A DNA stretch of 64,000 nt, from positions 372,001 through 436,000 of the forward strand of contig NZ_AGFF01000023.1 of assembly GCF_000226215.1 (NCBI RefSeq). The letters are read 5' to 3'. This stretch comes from Dietzia alimentaria 72 (GTDB taxonomy: Bacteria > Actinomycetota > Actinomycetes > Mycobacteriales > Mycobacteriaceae). Under the pieces are notes generated by a model. The model ran no database searches. It had not been told where the DNA came from and saw only the letters and a list, made by a program, of their open reading frames with translations. A program made the position numbers and the translations under genes. Position 1 is the first letter of the stretch. Each line of letters begins with the position of its first letter. Of this stretch, positions 40,360-50,554 are shown one piece after another.

Positions 40360-43173
40360 TCAGCCCTTGATCATGTTCCGCAGGACGAACTGCAGGATGC
40401 CGTCGTTGCGGTAGTAGTCCGCCTCGCCGGGGGTGTCGATGCGCACCACGGCGTCGAACTCGACCTTCGAGCCGTCCGTCTTGGTGGCCACGACCTTGAC
40501 CGTCTTGGGCGTGGTGCCGTTGTTCAGCTCGGTGATGCCTGAGATGTCGAACGTCTCCGTGCCGTCCAGGCCGAGGGTCTCGTGCGACTCGCCCTCGGGG
40601 AACTGCAGCGGGATGACACCCATGCCGATGAGGTTGGAGCGGTGGATACGCTCGAACGACTCGGCGATGACCGCCTTGACTCCCAGCAGTCGGGTGCCCT
40701 TGGCTGCCCAGTCACGCGAGGAGCCGGTCCCGTACTCCTTGCCCGCGATCACGACGAGCGGGGTGTTCTGCTCGGCGTAGTTCTGGGCGGCGTCGTAGAT
40801 GAACGCCTGCGGCGCGTCATCCTGGGTGAAGTCGCGGGTGTAGCCGCCGGTCACTCCATCGAGCAGCTGGTTCTGCAGACGGATGTTGGCGAACGTGCCA
40901 CGGATCATGACCTCATGGTTGCCACGACGCGAGCCGAACGAGTTGTAGTCCTTGCGCTCGACCCCGTTGGCATCGAGGTACTGCGCAGCCGGGGTACCCG
41001 GCTTGATGGTGGAGGCCGGCGAGATGTGGTCGGTGGTGACCGAGTCGCCGAGCTTGGCCAGGACGCGGGCGCCCGAGATGTCCTCGATGGGTGCCGGCTC
41101 CATCTCCATTCCGTCGAAGTACGGAGCCTTGCGGACGTAGGTCGACTTGTCGTCCCACTCGAAGGTTTTGCCGTCCGGAGTGGCCAGCCCGCGCCAACGC
41201 TCGTCGCCCGCGAAGACGTCGGCGTACTTGGACTTGTACTCGTTGGAGGAGATCGAGGCCTTGATGGTCGACTCGATCTCCTCGCCCGTGGGCCAGATGT
41301 CGGCGAGGAAGACGTCGTTGCCGTCCTTGTCCTGGCCCAGGGAGTCGGTCTCGAAGTCGAAGTCCATCGTGCCGGCGATCGCGTAGGCGATGACCAGCGG
41401 CGGGGACGCCAGGTAGTTCATCTTGACGTCCTGGTTGATCCGACCCTCGAAGTTGCGGTTGCCGGACAGAACGGCGGTCGCGGTGAGGTCGTGCTCCTGG
41501 ATCGCCGCGGAGATCTCTTCCGGAAGCGGGCCGGAGTTACCGATGCAGGTGGTGCAGCCGTAACCCACGAGGTGGAAGCCGAGGGCCTCCAGGTCCGGCC
41601 ACAGACCGGCGCGCTCGTAGTACTCGGTGACGACCTGCGAACCCGGGGCCATGGAGGTCTTGACCCACGGCTTGGCGGTCAGACCCTTCTCGTGGGCCTT
41701 CCGTGCCAGCAGGCCGGCACCGATCATGACCGACGGGTTGGACGTGTTGGTGCACGAGGTGATGGAGGCGATGGAGACGATGCCGTGGTCCAGCACCATC
41801 TCGTTCTCGCCGACCTTGCACTCGACGGGCTGCGACGGACGCCCCTCTGCACCCACCGACGCATCGGCCCGCACGGAGCCGTCGTCGGCGAAGGACAGTC
41901 GGGCGCCACCAGTGGCAGCGGACGGTGCACCGCCCTCGGACTGCATCCGGCGACCCTCCCGGGTGCCGAGCTTGTCGATGTCGGCGTCCACGTAGTTGTG
42001 GATGTCCTTGCGGAACGCGCTCTTGGCATCGGAGAGCTCGATGCGGTCCTGCGGGCGCTTCGGGCCGGCGATCGAGGGGACGACGTCGCCCAGGTCCAGC
42101 TCGAGGTACTCGGAGAAGACCGGCTCGGGGCCCTCCGGGGCGAGCCACATGCCCTGCTCCTTGGCGTACGCCTCGACCAGAGCGAGCTGCTCCTCGTCGC
42201 GGCCGGTCAGGCGCAGGTAGTCAATGGTCTCACTGTCGATCGGGAACATGGCACAGGTGGAGCCGAACTCCGGGCTCATGTTGCCGATGGTGGCGCGGTT
42301 GGCCAGCGGCACAGCCGCGACACCGGCTCCGTAGAACTCGACGAACTTGCCCACGACGCCGTGCTTGCGCAGCATCTCGGTGATCGTCAACACGACGTCG
42401 GTCGCGGTGACGCCGGGCTTGATCGAGCCGGTGAGCTTGAATCCCACGACGCGCGGGATGAGCATGGAAATCGGCTGGCCGAGCATCGCGGCTTCTGCCT
42501 CGATGCCCCCGACGCCCCAGCCCAGGACGCCGAGACCATTCTGCATGGTGGTGTGCGAGTCGGTGCCTACACAGGTGTCGGGGTAAGCCTGACCGCCCCG
42601 GACCATGACCGTGCGCGCCAGGTACTCGATGTTGACCTGGTGCACGATGCCGGTACCCGGGGGGACGACCTTGAAGTCGTCGAAGGCGCCCTGGCCCCAA
42701 CGGAGGAACTGGTAACGCTCCTCATTGCGCTGGTACTCGATCTCCACGTTCGTCTCGAAAGAGTCGTGGCGGCCGAAGGACTCGATGATGACCGAGTGAT
42801 CGATGACCATCTCGGCAGGAGCCAGCGGGTTGACCTTGTTCGGGTCGCCGCCGAGGGTCTCCACGGCCTCGCGCATCGTGGCGAGGTCGACGATGCAGGG
42901 AACGCCGGTGAAGTCCTGCATGATCACGCGGGCAGGCGTGAACTGAATCTCGGTGTCGGGCTCGGCGTTCGGGTCCCATCCGGCGAGAGCCTCGATATGC
43001 CCCTTGGTGACGTTCTTGCCATCCTCGGTACGAAGCAGATTCTCCGTCAGGACTTTGAGCGAATAGGGGAGTTTGTCGGCTCCCGGGACCGCTGAGAGTC
43101 GGTAGATCTCGTATGCTTCGCCGCCGACCTCTAGGGTCCCCTTTGCGCCGAAGCTGTCATTGCTTGCTGTCAC
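40360..43173 (-). CDS. acn: Aconitate hydratase A
   Basis: 937 residues, AcnA/IRP1 type with all four domains. Cluster cysteines appear in [14 protein letters not shown] and [34 protein letters not shown] in domain 4 holds substrate-binding arginines. It isomerises citrate to isocitrate in the TCA cycle and needs a [4Fe-4S] cluster made by the suf system. GTG 43173 has GGAG upstream and gives the family length; an in-frame extension of about 100 residues runs through the promoter and operator and is rejected. A large open frame on the opposite strand (40582-43095) is a codon-bias shadow. Confidence 0.97.
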   Translation of the reverse strand: MTASNDSFGAKGTLEVGGEAYEIYRLSAVPGADKLPYSLKVLTENLLRTEDGKNVTKGHIEALAGWDPNAEPDTEIQFTPARVIMQDFTGVPCIVDLATMREAVETLGGDPNKVNPLAPAEMVIDHSVIIESFGRHDSFETNVEIEYQRNEERYQFLRWGQGAFDDFKVVPPGTGIVHQVNIEYLARTVMVRGGQAYPDTCVGTDSHTTMQNGLGVLGWGVGGIEAEAAMLGQPISMLIPRVVGFKLTGSIKPGVTATDVVLTITEMLRKHGVVGKFVEFYGAGVAAVPLANRATIGNMSPEFGSTCAMFPIDSETIDYLRLTGRDEEQLALVEAYAKEQGMWLAPEGPEPVFSEYLELDLGDVVPSIAGPKRPQDRIELSDAKSAFRKDIHNYVDADIDKLGTREGRRMQSEGGAPSAATGGARLSFADDGSVRADASVGAEGRPSQPVECKVGENEMVLDHGIVSIASITSCTNTSNPSVMIGAGLLARKAHEKGLTAKPWVKTSMAPGSQVVTEYYERAGLWPDLEALGFHLVGYGCTTCIGNSGPLPEEISAAIQEHDLTATAVLSGNRNFEGRINQDVKMNYLASPPLVIAYAIAGTMDFDFETDSLGQDKDGNDVFLADIWPTGEEIESTIKASISSNEYKSKYADVFAGDERWRGLATPDGKTFEWDDKSTYVRKAPYFDGMEMEPAPIEDISGARVLAKLGDSVTTDHISPASTIKPGTPAAQYLDANGVERKDYNSFGSRRGNHEVMIRGTFANIRLQNQLLDGVTGGYTRDFTQDDAPQAFIYDAAQNYAEQNTPLVVIAGKEYGTGSSRDWAAKGTRLLGVKAVIAESFERIHRSNLIGMGVIPLQFPEGESHETLGLDGTETFDISGITELNNGTTPKTVKVVATKTDGSKVEFDAVVRIDTPGEADYYRNDGILQFVLRNMIKG

Positions 43174-43297
43174 GTCAGCTCCACTCGTGGTGTCTTGTCG
43201 GTTTGTCGTCCCTCCCGGCTCAGCCACCCGTGCCGGACGGCAACGCCGGGTCGGACACAAGGCCCATTGTGGACCCTCGCATCCGGTTGCGACGACC

Positions 43298-43303
43298 AAT
43301 TTA
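43298..43303 (-). promoter_or_regulatory. -10 element of acn
   Basis: TAAATT on the minus strand, adjacent to the AcnR site and about 125 nt before the acn start, giving a leader of roughly 115 nt. Confidence 0.5.
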
Positions 43304-43304
43304 C

Positions 43305-43320
43305 CAGTACGTCCGTTCTG
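43305..43320. promoter_or_regulatory. AcnR operator in the acn promoter
   Basis: CAGTACGTCCGTTCTG matches the C. glutamicum AcnR consensus CAGNACnnncGTACTG, as I recall it, at all but one defined position. It sits where the spacer between -35 and -10 of acn would be, so binding would block initiation. Confidence 0.8.
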
Positions 43321-43414
43321 TATACCGTCCGGCACGCCCGAAGGTGGGGGCCATACCGCGGTAATCAAACCCTCCGGCGCGTACGAACAAACGGGACGAC
43401 GACAAGATGGCACT

Positions 43415-43954
43415 ATGTCCGCCGTGGACACCACAGATGATTCCGTGACGATGCTGGCGCACGAGGCCGAACCCGTGGTGTCCATCCGAGACGGCGATTT
43501 CCCGAACTGGCTCGACTACCAGGCGGTGGTCGACGACCTGGCGGACGACGGCGTCTCGGCTCCCGAGCCGTTCGTCGAGGGCCTCCGGTCAGTCGTGGAC
43601 GAAGCGGCCGACCGCGGCCTCGACCTCAAGGTGGTCTACACGGAGGCCCCCGCCGCCGTATACACCGACGCCCGCGACCTCGCCGCTTTCCTCAACGAGG
43701 AGTACGACGGCACGATCTTCGTCCGCACACCGGCGTTCATCGGCTCATCAAGCGACGCGATTGCCCGTCACCAACTGGAAACAGGCCAGGACGACGCGTG
43801 GGAGGAGTTCGACCCGGTCGCCTCGGCCGCAGTCTTCGCCCACAAGGTCACGGCACCCGCGCCCCCGTGGGGAACACTGAGCGCGATCACTCTGGTTTTG
43901 GCGATTATCGCGGTAGCGGCATTTGCCGTGGCTCTCCGCCGCCGCACTCGCTGA
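43415..43954 (+). CDS. Rv1476-like membrane-anchored protein
   Basis: 179 residues. A soluble N-terminal domain (about 1-148; [40 protein letters not shown]) is followed by one membrane helix (about 153-174, [17 protein letters not shown]) and a short RRRTR tail, a C-terminal anchor. Position between acn and ripA matches Rv1476. The fold of the soluble part resembles small TPM-like domains, but I cannot confirm this. Start: ATG 43415 with only a weak upstream purine run; an in-frame extension overlaps the acn promoter. Confidence 0.78.
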   Translation: MSAVDTTDDSVTMLAHEAEPVVSIRDGDFPNWLDYQAVVDDLADDGVSAPEPFVEGLRSVVDEAADRGLDLKVVYTEAPAAVYTDARDLAAFLNEEYDGTIFVRTPAFIGSSSDAIARHQLETGQDDAWEEFDPVASAAVFAHKVTAPAPPWGTLSAITLVLAIIAVAAFAVALRRRTR

Positions 43955-44008
43955 TCCTGCTTCACCAGACCTACTAGGCCACCGCCCACGCATTGCGACA
44001 CGCCGTAA

Positions 44009-44032
44009 GTAACAGGCGTTAATCAAGTTACA
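44009..44032 (+). promoter_or_regulatory. Candidate MtrA box array upstream of ripA
   Basis: Three GTWAM repeats, GTAAC (44009), GTTAA (44018) and GTTAC (44027), recur at exactly 9-bp spacing just upstream of a -10-like TATTTT. This is the period of the GTCACAgcgATTACg direct repeat described for MtrA, which controls ripA-type genes. Confidence 0.45.
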
Positions 44033-44038
44033 GCAGTG

Positions 44039-44044
44039 TATTTT
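44039..44044 (+). promoter_or_regulatory. Candidate -10 for ripA
   Basis: TATTTT, 7 bp after the last repeat of the putative MtrA array. It predicts a leader of about 190 nt. Confidence 0.4.
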
Positions 44045-44075
44045 GCCGATCGATGTTTCAGATGTGTTCGCTGTG

Positions 44076-44219
44076 ACCTACGGTGCTAGAGGAACCGTAG
44101 GTTCTGCCGAGTAGGTAAGAGTCTCCAGTGGCGCAGGGGAAGGCATCACCGGAGCACACTCACCTGCTCGGTCACGCGTCCCGCTGTGCGGACGCGCGGA
44201 CAGCCGCACCCTCGTGCGG
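44076..44219 (+). other. Structured leader upstream of ripA
   Basis: The 282-bp gap before ripA contains three local hairpins: ACCTACGG/CCGTAGGT (44076-44083, 44095-44102), CGCGTCC/GGACGCG (44175-44181, 44190-44196) and CCGCAC/GTGCGG (44204-44209, 44214-44219). It does not match the c-di-AMP riboswitch core I know. Function open. Confidence 0.4.
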
Positions 44220-44236
44220 TCAGCGGAAGGTGAAAC

Positions 44237-45808
44237 GTGGAGCCTGACCATTTGTCACGCCGTGCCCTCAGGGCACGTAAACGCAAGACCACCGGGCGTG
44301 CCTCAGGGCGCGCAACCCTCGCGGTGGCGTTGGTGTTGGGAACTGCTTCCGGCGCGGTGCATATCCCGATAGCGTCGGCGCAGGAGGTCCCGGCGGTCAT
44401 GCCGGGCGACGTCAGCGGGTTGATCCGAGCGGTGGCAGACGCCGCCGCCCGTCTCGACGCCACCAGGCAGGACATCGCGGTCAAGCGCGAGGGCGTCAAC
44501 AAGACTCTCGTCGATCTGCAGATGGCGCGCATCGACCTGGACCGGGCTATCGCCGACGCGGACCGCACCACGCGGGAGCGCGAAGAGGCGGAATCCGGGG
44601 TGGAATCTGCCCGGAGCACGCTCGATGACTACTCCAGGCTCCTTCATAAGCAGGGAACGGCACCAGGTGCGGCCTCGGCGATACTCGACCCGGGCGGGCC
44701 CGCCGTGTCCGCGCGTCGACAGGAGTTCCTCCAGCGGGCGGCAGTGGACCAGCGTCAGGTTGTCGGCGAGATGACCACAGCGGTAGAAGCCGCGACCCAA
44801 CGGGAGTCCGAGGCCGAACACGCACGGGAGGCGGCGCAGCAACGCTATTCCGACGCCGCAGCGCGTCGTGATTCAGCGGAGGACGAGGTCGCTGAGGTCT
44901 CTCTCCAGGTTGCAGCTCTCGAAGGCGAAATCGAGACGCTCACCCGCGAACTCGACGATCACCGGGCCGCTCTGGTGGAATCCGGGGTCGAGGGCCCGAC
45001 CGTGGTCGACCCCCCGGCGCCGGACACTGGTGCCGACGCCTCCGACGCGATGCGTGAGCAGGCAGTGCGCAATCTGGCCTCGCAGCCCGAGGCACGCGAA
45101 CAGGCGGCGGACATCGCTCTGGCACTGCCAGCACATCTGGACCTCGGACAGGTTCGCCAGTTCGCGGGCGGATCTTCGGATCGGGCGGTCAACGCAATCG
45201 GCGGCACGGTTGACGCCGGCAGTGTTGGCGCGGCTGTAGATGCGGGCGTCAGCGGCGACACCGACGCTATCGTCCAGCAGGTCACAGACGCGATAGGAAA
45301 CGCCGACTTCGGCTCGGTCGGTCAGAGTCCCGCAGGTCCGGGAACGGGAACGGGCCAGGGCGGCGGCGGAGGCGGGGGAGACACAGGAAACCCGTCGAAT
45401 TCTTCTCGCGTGGAAACCGTGATCAACCGAGCAATGTCCCAGCTCGGCACCCCCTACGCCTGGGGCGGGGGAGACGCCAACGGTCCCACCCGCGGAATTC
45501 GGGACGGCGGCGTGGCGGACAGTCACGGCGATTACAACAAGATCGGCTTCGACTGCTCCGGTCTGATGATCTATGCATTCGCGGGGGTCGGTAAGGCGCT
45601 GCCGCACTTCACCGGCTACCAGTACACATCGGGCCCGCAGTTTCCTGTTTCTTCGCGCAAGCGGGGCGACATGCTGTTCTGGCCGGGGCATGTTGCCCTC
45701 TATCTCGGTGACGGGAAAATGATCGAGGCCCCCCAGTCCGGAGATGTCGTCAAGATTTCTCCCGTCCGCATGGCCGGCGTCATGCCGATGGTGGTTCGTC
45801 TGGTGTAA
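44237..45808 (+). CDS. ripA: Peptidoglycan endopeptidase RipA-type (NlpC/P60)
   Basis: 523 residues. Signal peptide (about 1-48, cleavage after ASA). Long coiled coil (about 60-245), then a Gly-rich linker (365-385, GTGTGQGGGGGGG). The NlpC/P60 domain (390-523) has catalytic Cys440 (FDCSGLMIYA), His485 (PGHVALYLG) and Glu497 (KMIEAPQSGD), the mycobacterial RipA triad spacing. It cuts the D-Glu-mDAP bond during cell separation; the coiled coil covers and regulates the active site in RipA. GTG 44237 with GGAAGGTG. M. tuberculosis has ripB next to it; here it is single. Confidence 0.92.
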   Translation: MEPDHLSRRALRARKRKTTGRASGRATLAVALVLGTASGAVHIPIASAQEVPAVMPGDVSGLIRAVADAAARLDATRQDIAVKREGVNKTLVDLQMARIDLDRAIADADRTTREREEAESGVESARSTLDDYSRLLHKQGTAPGAASAILDPGGPAVSARRQEFLQRAAVDQRQVVGEMTTAVEAATQRESEAEHAREAAQQRYSDAAARRDSAEDEVAEVSLQVAALEGEIETLTRELDDHRAALVESGVEGPTVVDPPAPDTGADASDAMREQAVRNLASQPEAREQAADIALALPAHLDLGQVRQFAGGSSDRAVNAIGGTVDAGSVGAAVDAGVSGDTDAIVQQVTDAIGNADFGSVGQSPAGPGTGTGQGGGGGGGDTGNPSNSSRVETVINRAMSQLGTPYAWGGGDANGPTRGIRDGGVADSHGDYNKIGFDCSGLMIYAFAGVGKALPHFTGYQYTSGPQFPVSSRKRGDMLFWPGHVALYLGDGKMIEAPQSGDVVKISPVRMAGVMPMVVRLV

Positions 45809-45813
45809 CCGAG

Positions 45814-45845
45814 CGGCCCGGCCACCGAAGACGGTGGCCGGGCCG
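45814..45845 (+). terminator. Terminator after ripA
   Basis: CGGCCCGGCCACC and its complement form a perfect 13-bp stem around GAAGAC, five bases after the ripA stop. No T-tract. Confidence 0.7.
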
Positions 45846-45864
45846 GACACGCCGGTACCCCGGG

Positions 45865-45870
45865 TACTGT
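45865..45870 (+). promoter_or_regulatory. Candidate -10 for the moxR operon
   Basis: TACTGT matches TANNNT and lies 75 nt before the GTG start of moxR, directly after the ripA terminator. Confidence 0.4.
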
Positions 45871-45945
45871 CGTGCCCAGTCCGTCACGTCGGTCCGACCG
45901 TAGTGGCCGACCTACACACCCGACCACGCGAAGGAGCTCTCCGCG

Positions 45946-47010
45946 GTGAGCTATCCACCCCACGAACAGGCGTCCAACGCGGGCGCCGCCCCCGAGGTCA
46001 ATGTCTCGTCCGCCGCGGAGGACGCTCGGCTGCTTGAGCGCGCCGTGTACGAGATCAAGAAGATCGTGGTGGGTCAGGACCGATTGATCGAGATGATCCT
46101 CGTTGGTTTGCTCTCGCGAGGGCACATCCTCCTTGAGGGGGTCCCGGGAGTCGCCAAAACTCTGACCGTGGAAACGTTCGCGAAAGTCGTGGGAGGGAGT
46201 TTCCACCGACTTCAGTTCACCCCGGATCTCGTTCCCGCCGATATCGTCGGCACGCGCATCTACCGCCAGGGTCGCGAAGAATTCGAGGTGGAACTGGGGC
46301 CTATCCTCGCCAACTTCGTACTGGCTGACGAGATCAACCGCGCTCCGGCCAAAGTTCAGTCGGCGTTGCTCGAGGTCATGGCGGAAGGCCACGTCTCGAT
46401 CGGGGGCAAGACGTTCCCGATGCCGTCACCGTTCCTTGTGATGGCCACCCAGAACCCGATCGAGAGCGAAGGCGTCTATCAGCTGCCGGAAGCACAGCGC
46501 GACCGCTTCCTCTTCAAGCTCATCGTGGACTATCCGAGTCCGGAGGAGGAGCGCGAGATCGTCTACCGGATGGGATCCACGCCCCCGGAGCCCGGCCAGA
46601 TCCTCGGTGTGGATGCTCTTGAAAGATTGCAGAATGCCGTTCGCGAGGTGTTCGTCCACCACGCACTCGTCGATTACGTCGTCCGCGTCACCGTGGCCAC
46701 GCGGGAGCCCGCCCGTCACGGTCTGGAGGATGTCGCGCGGTGGCTGTCCTACGGCGCATCACCGCGTGCCACCCTGGGCGCCGTGACCGCAGCGCGGGCT
46801 CTCGCGCTCGTCCGAGGTCGCGATTATGTGATCCCGCAGGACGTCGTGGATGTTCTTCCTTCTGTCCTGCGTCATCGCCTCGTCCTGACCTACGATGCGC
46901 TGGCGGACGAAATCACCGCGGACTCCGTTGTTCGGCGCGTGCTCGAGGCTGTGCCGCTTCCGCAGATCAGCGCTGTTCCCGCCCAGACCGGCCCGCCGCC
47001 CACCCCGTGA
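45946..47010 (+). CDS. moxR1: MoxR-family AAA+ ATPase
   Basis: 354 residues. Walker A EGVPGVAKTLTVE, Walker B VLADEINRAPAKVQSALLE, sensor 1 VMATQNPIESEGVYQLPEAQRDRFLF. MoxR ATPases act as chaperones that load cofactors or assemble complexes with DUF58 and VWA partners, both encoded next. GTG 45946 follows AAGGAG. The stop overlaps the next start (GTGA). Corresponds to Rv1479. Confidence 0.93.
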   Translation: MSYPPHEQASNAGAAPEVNVSSAAEDARLLERAVYEIKKIVVGQDRLIEMILVGLLSRGHILLEGVPGVAKTLTVETFAKVVGGSFHRLQFTPDLVPADIVGTRIYRQGREEFEVELGPILANFVLADEINRAPAKVQSALLEVMAEGHVSIGGKTFPMPSPFLVMATQNPIESEGVYQLPEAQRDRFLFKLIVDYPSPEEEREIVYRMGSTPPEPGQILGVDALERLQNAVREVFVHHALVDYVVRVTVATREPARHGLEDVARWLSYGASPRATLGAVTAARALALVRGRDYVIPQDVVDVLPSVLRHRLVLTYDALADEITADSVVRRVLEAVPLPQISAVPAQTGPPPTP

Positions 47011-47990
47011 CCACCGCGGACGAAGGCCGACGCGCAGGCCCGGTCGAAGCGACATCACCAGCGGCGTTGGCACAACTCGAACTACTCGTCACCCGGAGAC
47101 TCGACGGTGTGCTCAACGGGGATCATCGAGGGCTGCTTCCGGGCCCGGGTACCGAACCGGGGGAGGCGCGCGCATACGAGCCCGGCGACGATGTGCGCTC
47201 CATGGACTGGTCCGTGACCGCCCGCACCACGGAACCCCACATCCGCCAGACCATCGCGGACCGTGAACTCGAGACATGGATAGTCGTCGATCTCTCACCC
47301 ACCCTGGACGTGCAGGGTCGGTACGGCACCAAACGCCGCCTCGTCGAGGCCGCCGTGGCCACCGTCGGATTCCTGTCCGCTGGCGGCGGAAGCCGAGTGG
47401 GCATGGTCATCACCGGCGACGGACGGCCCAGGGTCCTTCGCGCCACAGGGGGGCGGGACCACGTGCGACGTCTGCTCGAGGAGGTGTCCCGTTCCGAGGC
47501 CCACGTTTCGGCCGGCGGCGATCTCGAGGCCTGTCTGCATTCCGTACGCAATGCCGCACGCCGACATGGACTGGTGGTGGTGATCTCCGACTTCCTCGCC
47601 GACGTGACCTGGGAGCGCTCACTGCGAGTCCTGGGAGCTCGCCACGAGTTCCTGGCCGTCCACGTGGCCGACCCGCTCGATATCGCCCTGCCCGCTGTCG
47701 GTTCGGCCCTGCTGCAAGACCCTGCCACCGGTGAAGTACTCGAGTTGGACGTGGACGATGCGCTCGCCGCGGATTACCGCCGCGCGGCGGAGGACCATCG
47801 CGTCACCGTACACTCGGCCCTGCGCCGCAGCGGCGCACCCGTCCTCGCATTGAGGACGGACCGGGACTGGGTCCGCGATGTCATCGACTTCGTCGGAGTT
47901 CGCAGACAGGGCGGCCATCCGACCGGCGACTCACTTGCCAAGGGCCTGCCTGACGACGCCGGCGACCCCGCGGAGGTGACCAGCCGGTGA
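47007..47990 (+). CDS. DUF58 domain protein
   Basis: 327 residues, soluble. The signature GTEPGEARAYEPGDDVRSMDWSVTART of DUF58 is at about 50-75. WIVVDLSPTLDVQGR begins a VWA-like domain with a partial MIDAS (DLSPT instead of DxSxS). Partner of MoxR ATPases. Starts and ends with 4-nt GTGA overlaps, so moxR, this gene and the VWA gene are tightly coupled. A long upstream extension in frame is a shadow of moxR. Confidence 0.9.
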   Translation: MTTADEGRRAGPVEATSPAALAQLELLVTRRLDGVLNGDHRGLLPGPGTEPGEARAYEPGDDVRSMDWSVTARTTEPHIRQTIADRELETWIVVDLSPTLDVQGRYGTKRRLVEAAVATVGFLSAGGGSRVGMVITGDGRPRVLRATGGRDHVRRLLEEVSRSEAHVSAGGDLEACLHSVRNAARRHGLVVVISDFLADVTWERSLRVLGARHEFLAVHVADPLDIALPAVGSALLQDPATGEVLELDVDDALAADYRRAAEDHRVTVHSALRRSGAPVLALRTDRDWVRDVIDFVGVRRQGGHPTGDSLAKGLPDDAGDPAEVTSR

Positions 47991-48967
47991 GCCTGTCGGA
48001 ATTCCAGCACCCGTACTGGCTGTTCCTGCTCGTGGTGCCGGTGGCCATCGCCGTGGGATACGTGATCGCGCTGCGCTCGAAGAAGCGACGTACCGTCCGC
48101 TTCGGCAACTTCGGGGTACTCCGGACGATCGACCGGCCAGGGAAGCGGTGGTTCACTCACGTTCCTGCCGTGCTCCTGGTGGTGTCGCTGCTCGCGCTGG
48201 TGGTGGCGCTCGCCGGCCCTCAGAGGGAACAGAAGGTCCCACGGAACCGGGCGACCGTCATGCTCGTCGTCGACGTCTCTCTGTCCATGGAGGCCACCGA
48301 CGTCGCCCCCTCCCGCCTCGAGGCCGCTCAAGAGGCCGCCACCACGTTCGCGAACAATCTCACCCCGGGCGTCAATCTTGGGCTGGTGTCCTACGCGGGA
48401 ACCGCGTCGATGCTCGTCGCGCCCAGCACGGACCGCGGCCCCGTCGTGCGAGCAATCGACAGGCTCAAGCTCGACGAGCGCACCGCCACCGGCGAGGCGA
48501 TCTACACCGCCACGCAGGCCATCACGACGTTCACCGAGAGCCTCGGAGGACCTGACCAGGCGCCTCCCGCGCGCATTGTTCTGCTCTCCGACGGCAAAGA
48601 AACCGTCCCAGCTGATCCCACGGAGGAACGCGGCGCATTCACCGCTGCGGAACGCGCGGAGGAAGCGGGCATCCCGGTCTCGACTATCTCCTTCGGCACC
48701 CTCTACGGCACGGTCGATATCGAAGGACGCCCACAACCCGTCCCCGTTGACGACGCGTCACTTCGCACGATCGCCGAACTCTCCGGTGGCGACTTCTTCA
48801 CCGCTTCCAGCCTCGAAGAGCTCGACTCCGTCTACCGCACGTTGGAGGAGCAGATCGGCTACGAGTTGAAGAAGGCCGACGCCTCCCGGCCGTGGCTCAT
48901 CATCGGATCGCTGCTAGCGATGCTGGCAGCGGCGGGATCGCTGGCGGCGCACCGTCGGATCCCGTGA
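47987..48967 (+). CDS. VWA domain membrane protein (BatA-like)
   Basis: 326 residues. Helices near 10-29, 58-78 and at the C-terminus (300-318) bracket a von Willebrand A domain (about 90-290). The MIDAS is complete: VDVSLSMEATD, then a threonine in TATGEAIYTA and LLSDGKET. Third member of the MoxR-DUF58-VWA module, in which the VWA is presumed to bind the client protein at the membrane. Substrate unknown. Confidence 0.9.
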   Translation: MSLSEFQHPYWLFLLVVPVAIAVGYVIALRSKKRRTVRFGNFGVLRTIDRPGKRWFTHVPAVLLVVSLLALVVALAGPQREQKVPRNRATVMLVVDVSLSMEATDVAPSRLEAAQEAATTFANNLTPGVNLGLVSYAGTASMLVAPSTDRGPVVRAIDRLKLDERTATGEAIYTATQAITTFTESLGGPDQAPPARIVLLSDGKETVPADPTEERGAFTAAERAEEAGIPVSTISFGTLYGTVDIEGRPQPVPVDDASLRTIAELSGGDFFTASSLEELDSVYRTLEEQIGYELKKADASRPWLIIGSLLAMLAAAGSLAAHRRIP

Positions 48968-48977
48968 CCCGGGTCGC

Positions 48978-49721
<744 letters not shown>

Positions 49722-49722
49722 G

Positions 49723-50553
49723 ATGAGCCAGAACGACGACACCACCACCAGCGGCCTGCTGGCCGGCAAGACGATTCTCGTCACCGGCGTGATCACCGAC
49801 GCGTCGATCGCGTTCCATATCGCCAAACATTGCCAGCTCCACGGAGCGGAGGTGATCCTCACCGCGTTCGGCCGGCCCTCGTTGGTCAAAGCCATCGCTA
49901 AGCGACTTCCAGTCCGACCACCCGTGATCGAACTGGACGTCCAGAGCGACGACGACCTGGCGGCGCTGGAAGGCAGGGTCCGCGAACACACCGACTCACT
50001 CGACGGCGTGGTGCATTCGATCGGTTTCGCCCCTCCGGCCTGCCTCGGCGATCCTTTCCTCGACGCCCCCTGGAAGGACGTCGCAGTGGCTCTCGAGGTC
50101 TCCGCCTACTCGTACGCCTCGCTGGCCAAGGCCGTACGTCCGATGCTCAATCCCGGTGCCTCGATCATCGGCCTGGACTTCGATCCCCGGTCCTCGATGC
50201 CGTTCTACAACTGGATGTCGGTCGCAAAGAACGCATTGGAAGCAGTCAACCGCTACGTGGCCCGCGATCTCGGTCCGGACGGCGTGCGGTCCAACCTGAT
50301 CGCTGCAGGACCGGTCAAGACGCTCGCTGCCAAAGCAATCGCAGGTGACGCCCTCGGACCGGGCGGGGAGTTGGACCAGATGCAGGACGAATGGGCGCGG
50401 CGGGCACCCCTCGGCTGGGACGTCAATGACCCGACCTCCGTCGCCACCACGGCGGTGGCCCTGCTGTCCGACCTCATGTCCGCCACCACCGGCACGGTGA
50501 TCTACGCCGACGGCGGCGCCGGGACCGTCGCGTTCAGTAGTCAGGAGGCCTGA
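49723..50553 (+). CDS. inhA: Enoyl-[acyl-carrier-protein] reductase InhA
   Basis: 276 residues. [20 protein letters not shown] is the NADH-binding segment of InhA. HSIGFAPP contains Ser99, equivalent to Ser94 in M. tuberculosis; Tyr162 and Lys169 in [13 protein letters not shown] are catalytic. At the inhibitor-related position Ile21 of M. tuberculosis, Ile29 is present, so the wild-type residue set is kept. It reduces enoyl chains in mycolate precursor elongation. ATG 49723 chosen; in-frame starts in fabG are rejected. Confidence 0.93.
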   Translation: MSQNDDTTTSGLLAGKTILVTGVITDASIAFHIAKHCQLHGAEVILTAFGRPSLVKAIAKRLPVRPPVIELDVQSDDDLAALEGRVREHTDSLDGVVHSIGFAPPACLGDPFLDAPWKDVAVALEVSAYSYASLAKAVRPMLNPGASIIGLDFDPRSSMPFYNWMSVAKNALEAVNRYVARDLGPDGVRSNLIAAGPVKTLAAKAIAGDALGPGGELDQMQDEWARRAPLGWDVNDPTSVATTAVALLSDLMSATTGTVIYADGGAGTVAFSSQEA

Positions 50554-50554
50554 A

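Noticed and set aside
40582-43095. An 837-codon open frame on the plus strand opposite acn
   Set aside because: It mirrors the aconitase gene and has a composition (Arg, Gly, Val, His, Asp) typical of antisense frames in GC-rich DNA. It shows no family motif and no ribosome-binding site.
44076-44236. Possible c-di-AMP (ydaO-type) riboswitch upstream of the NlpC/P60 gene
   Set aside because: This class often precedes such genes in Actinobacteria, but the conserved GAACCCG...AGCTAACC core I know is not found here. Kept only as a structured leader.
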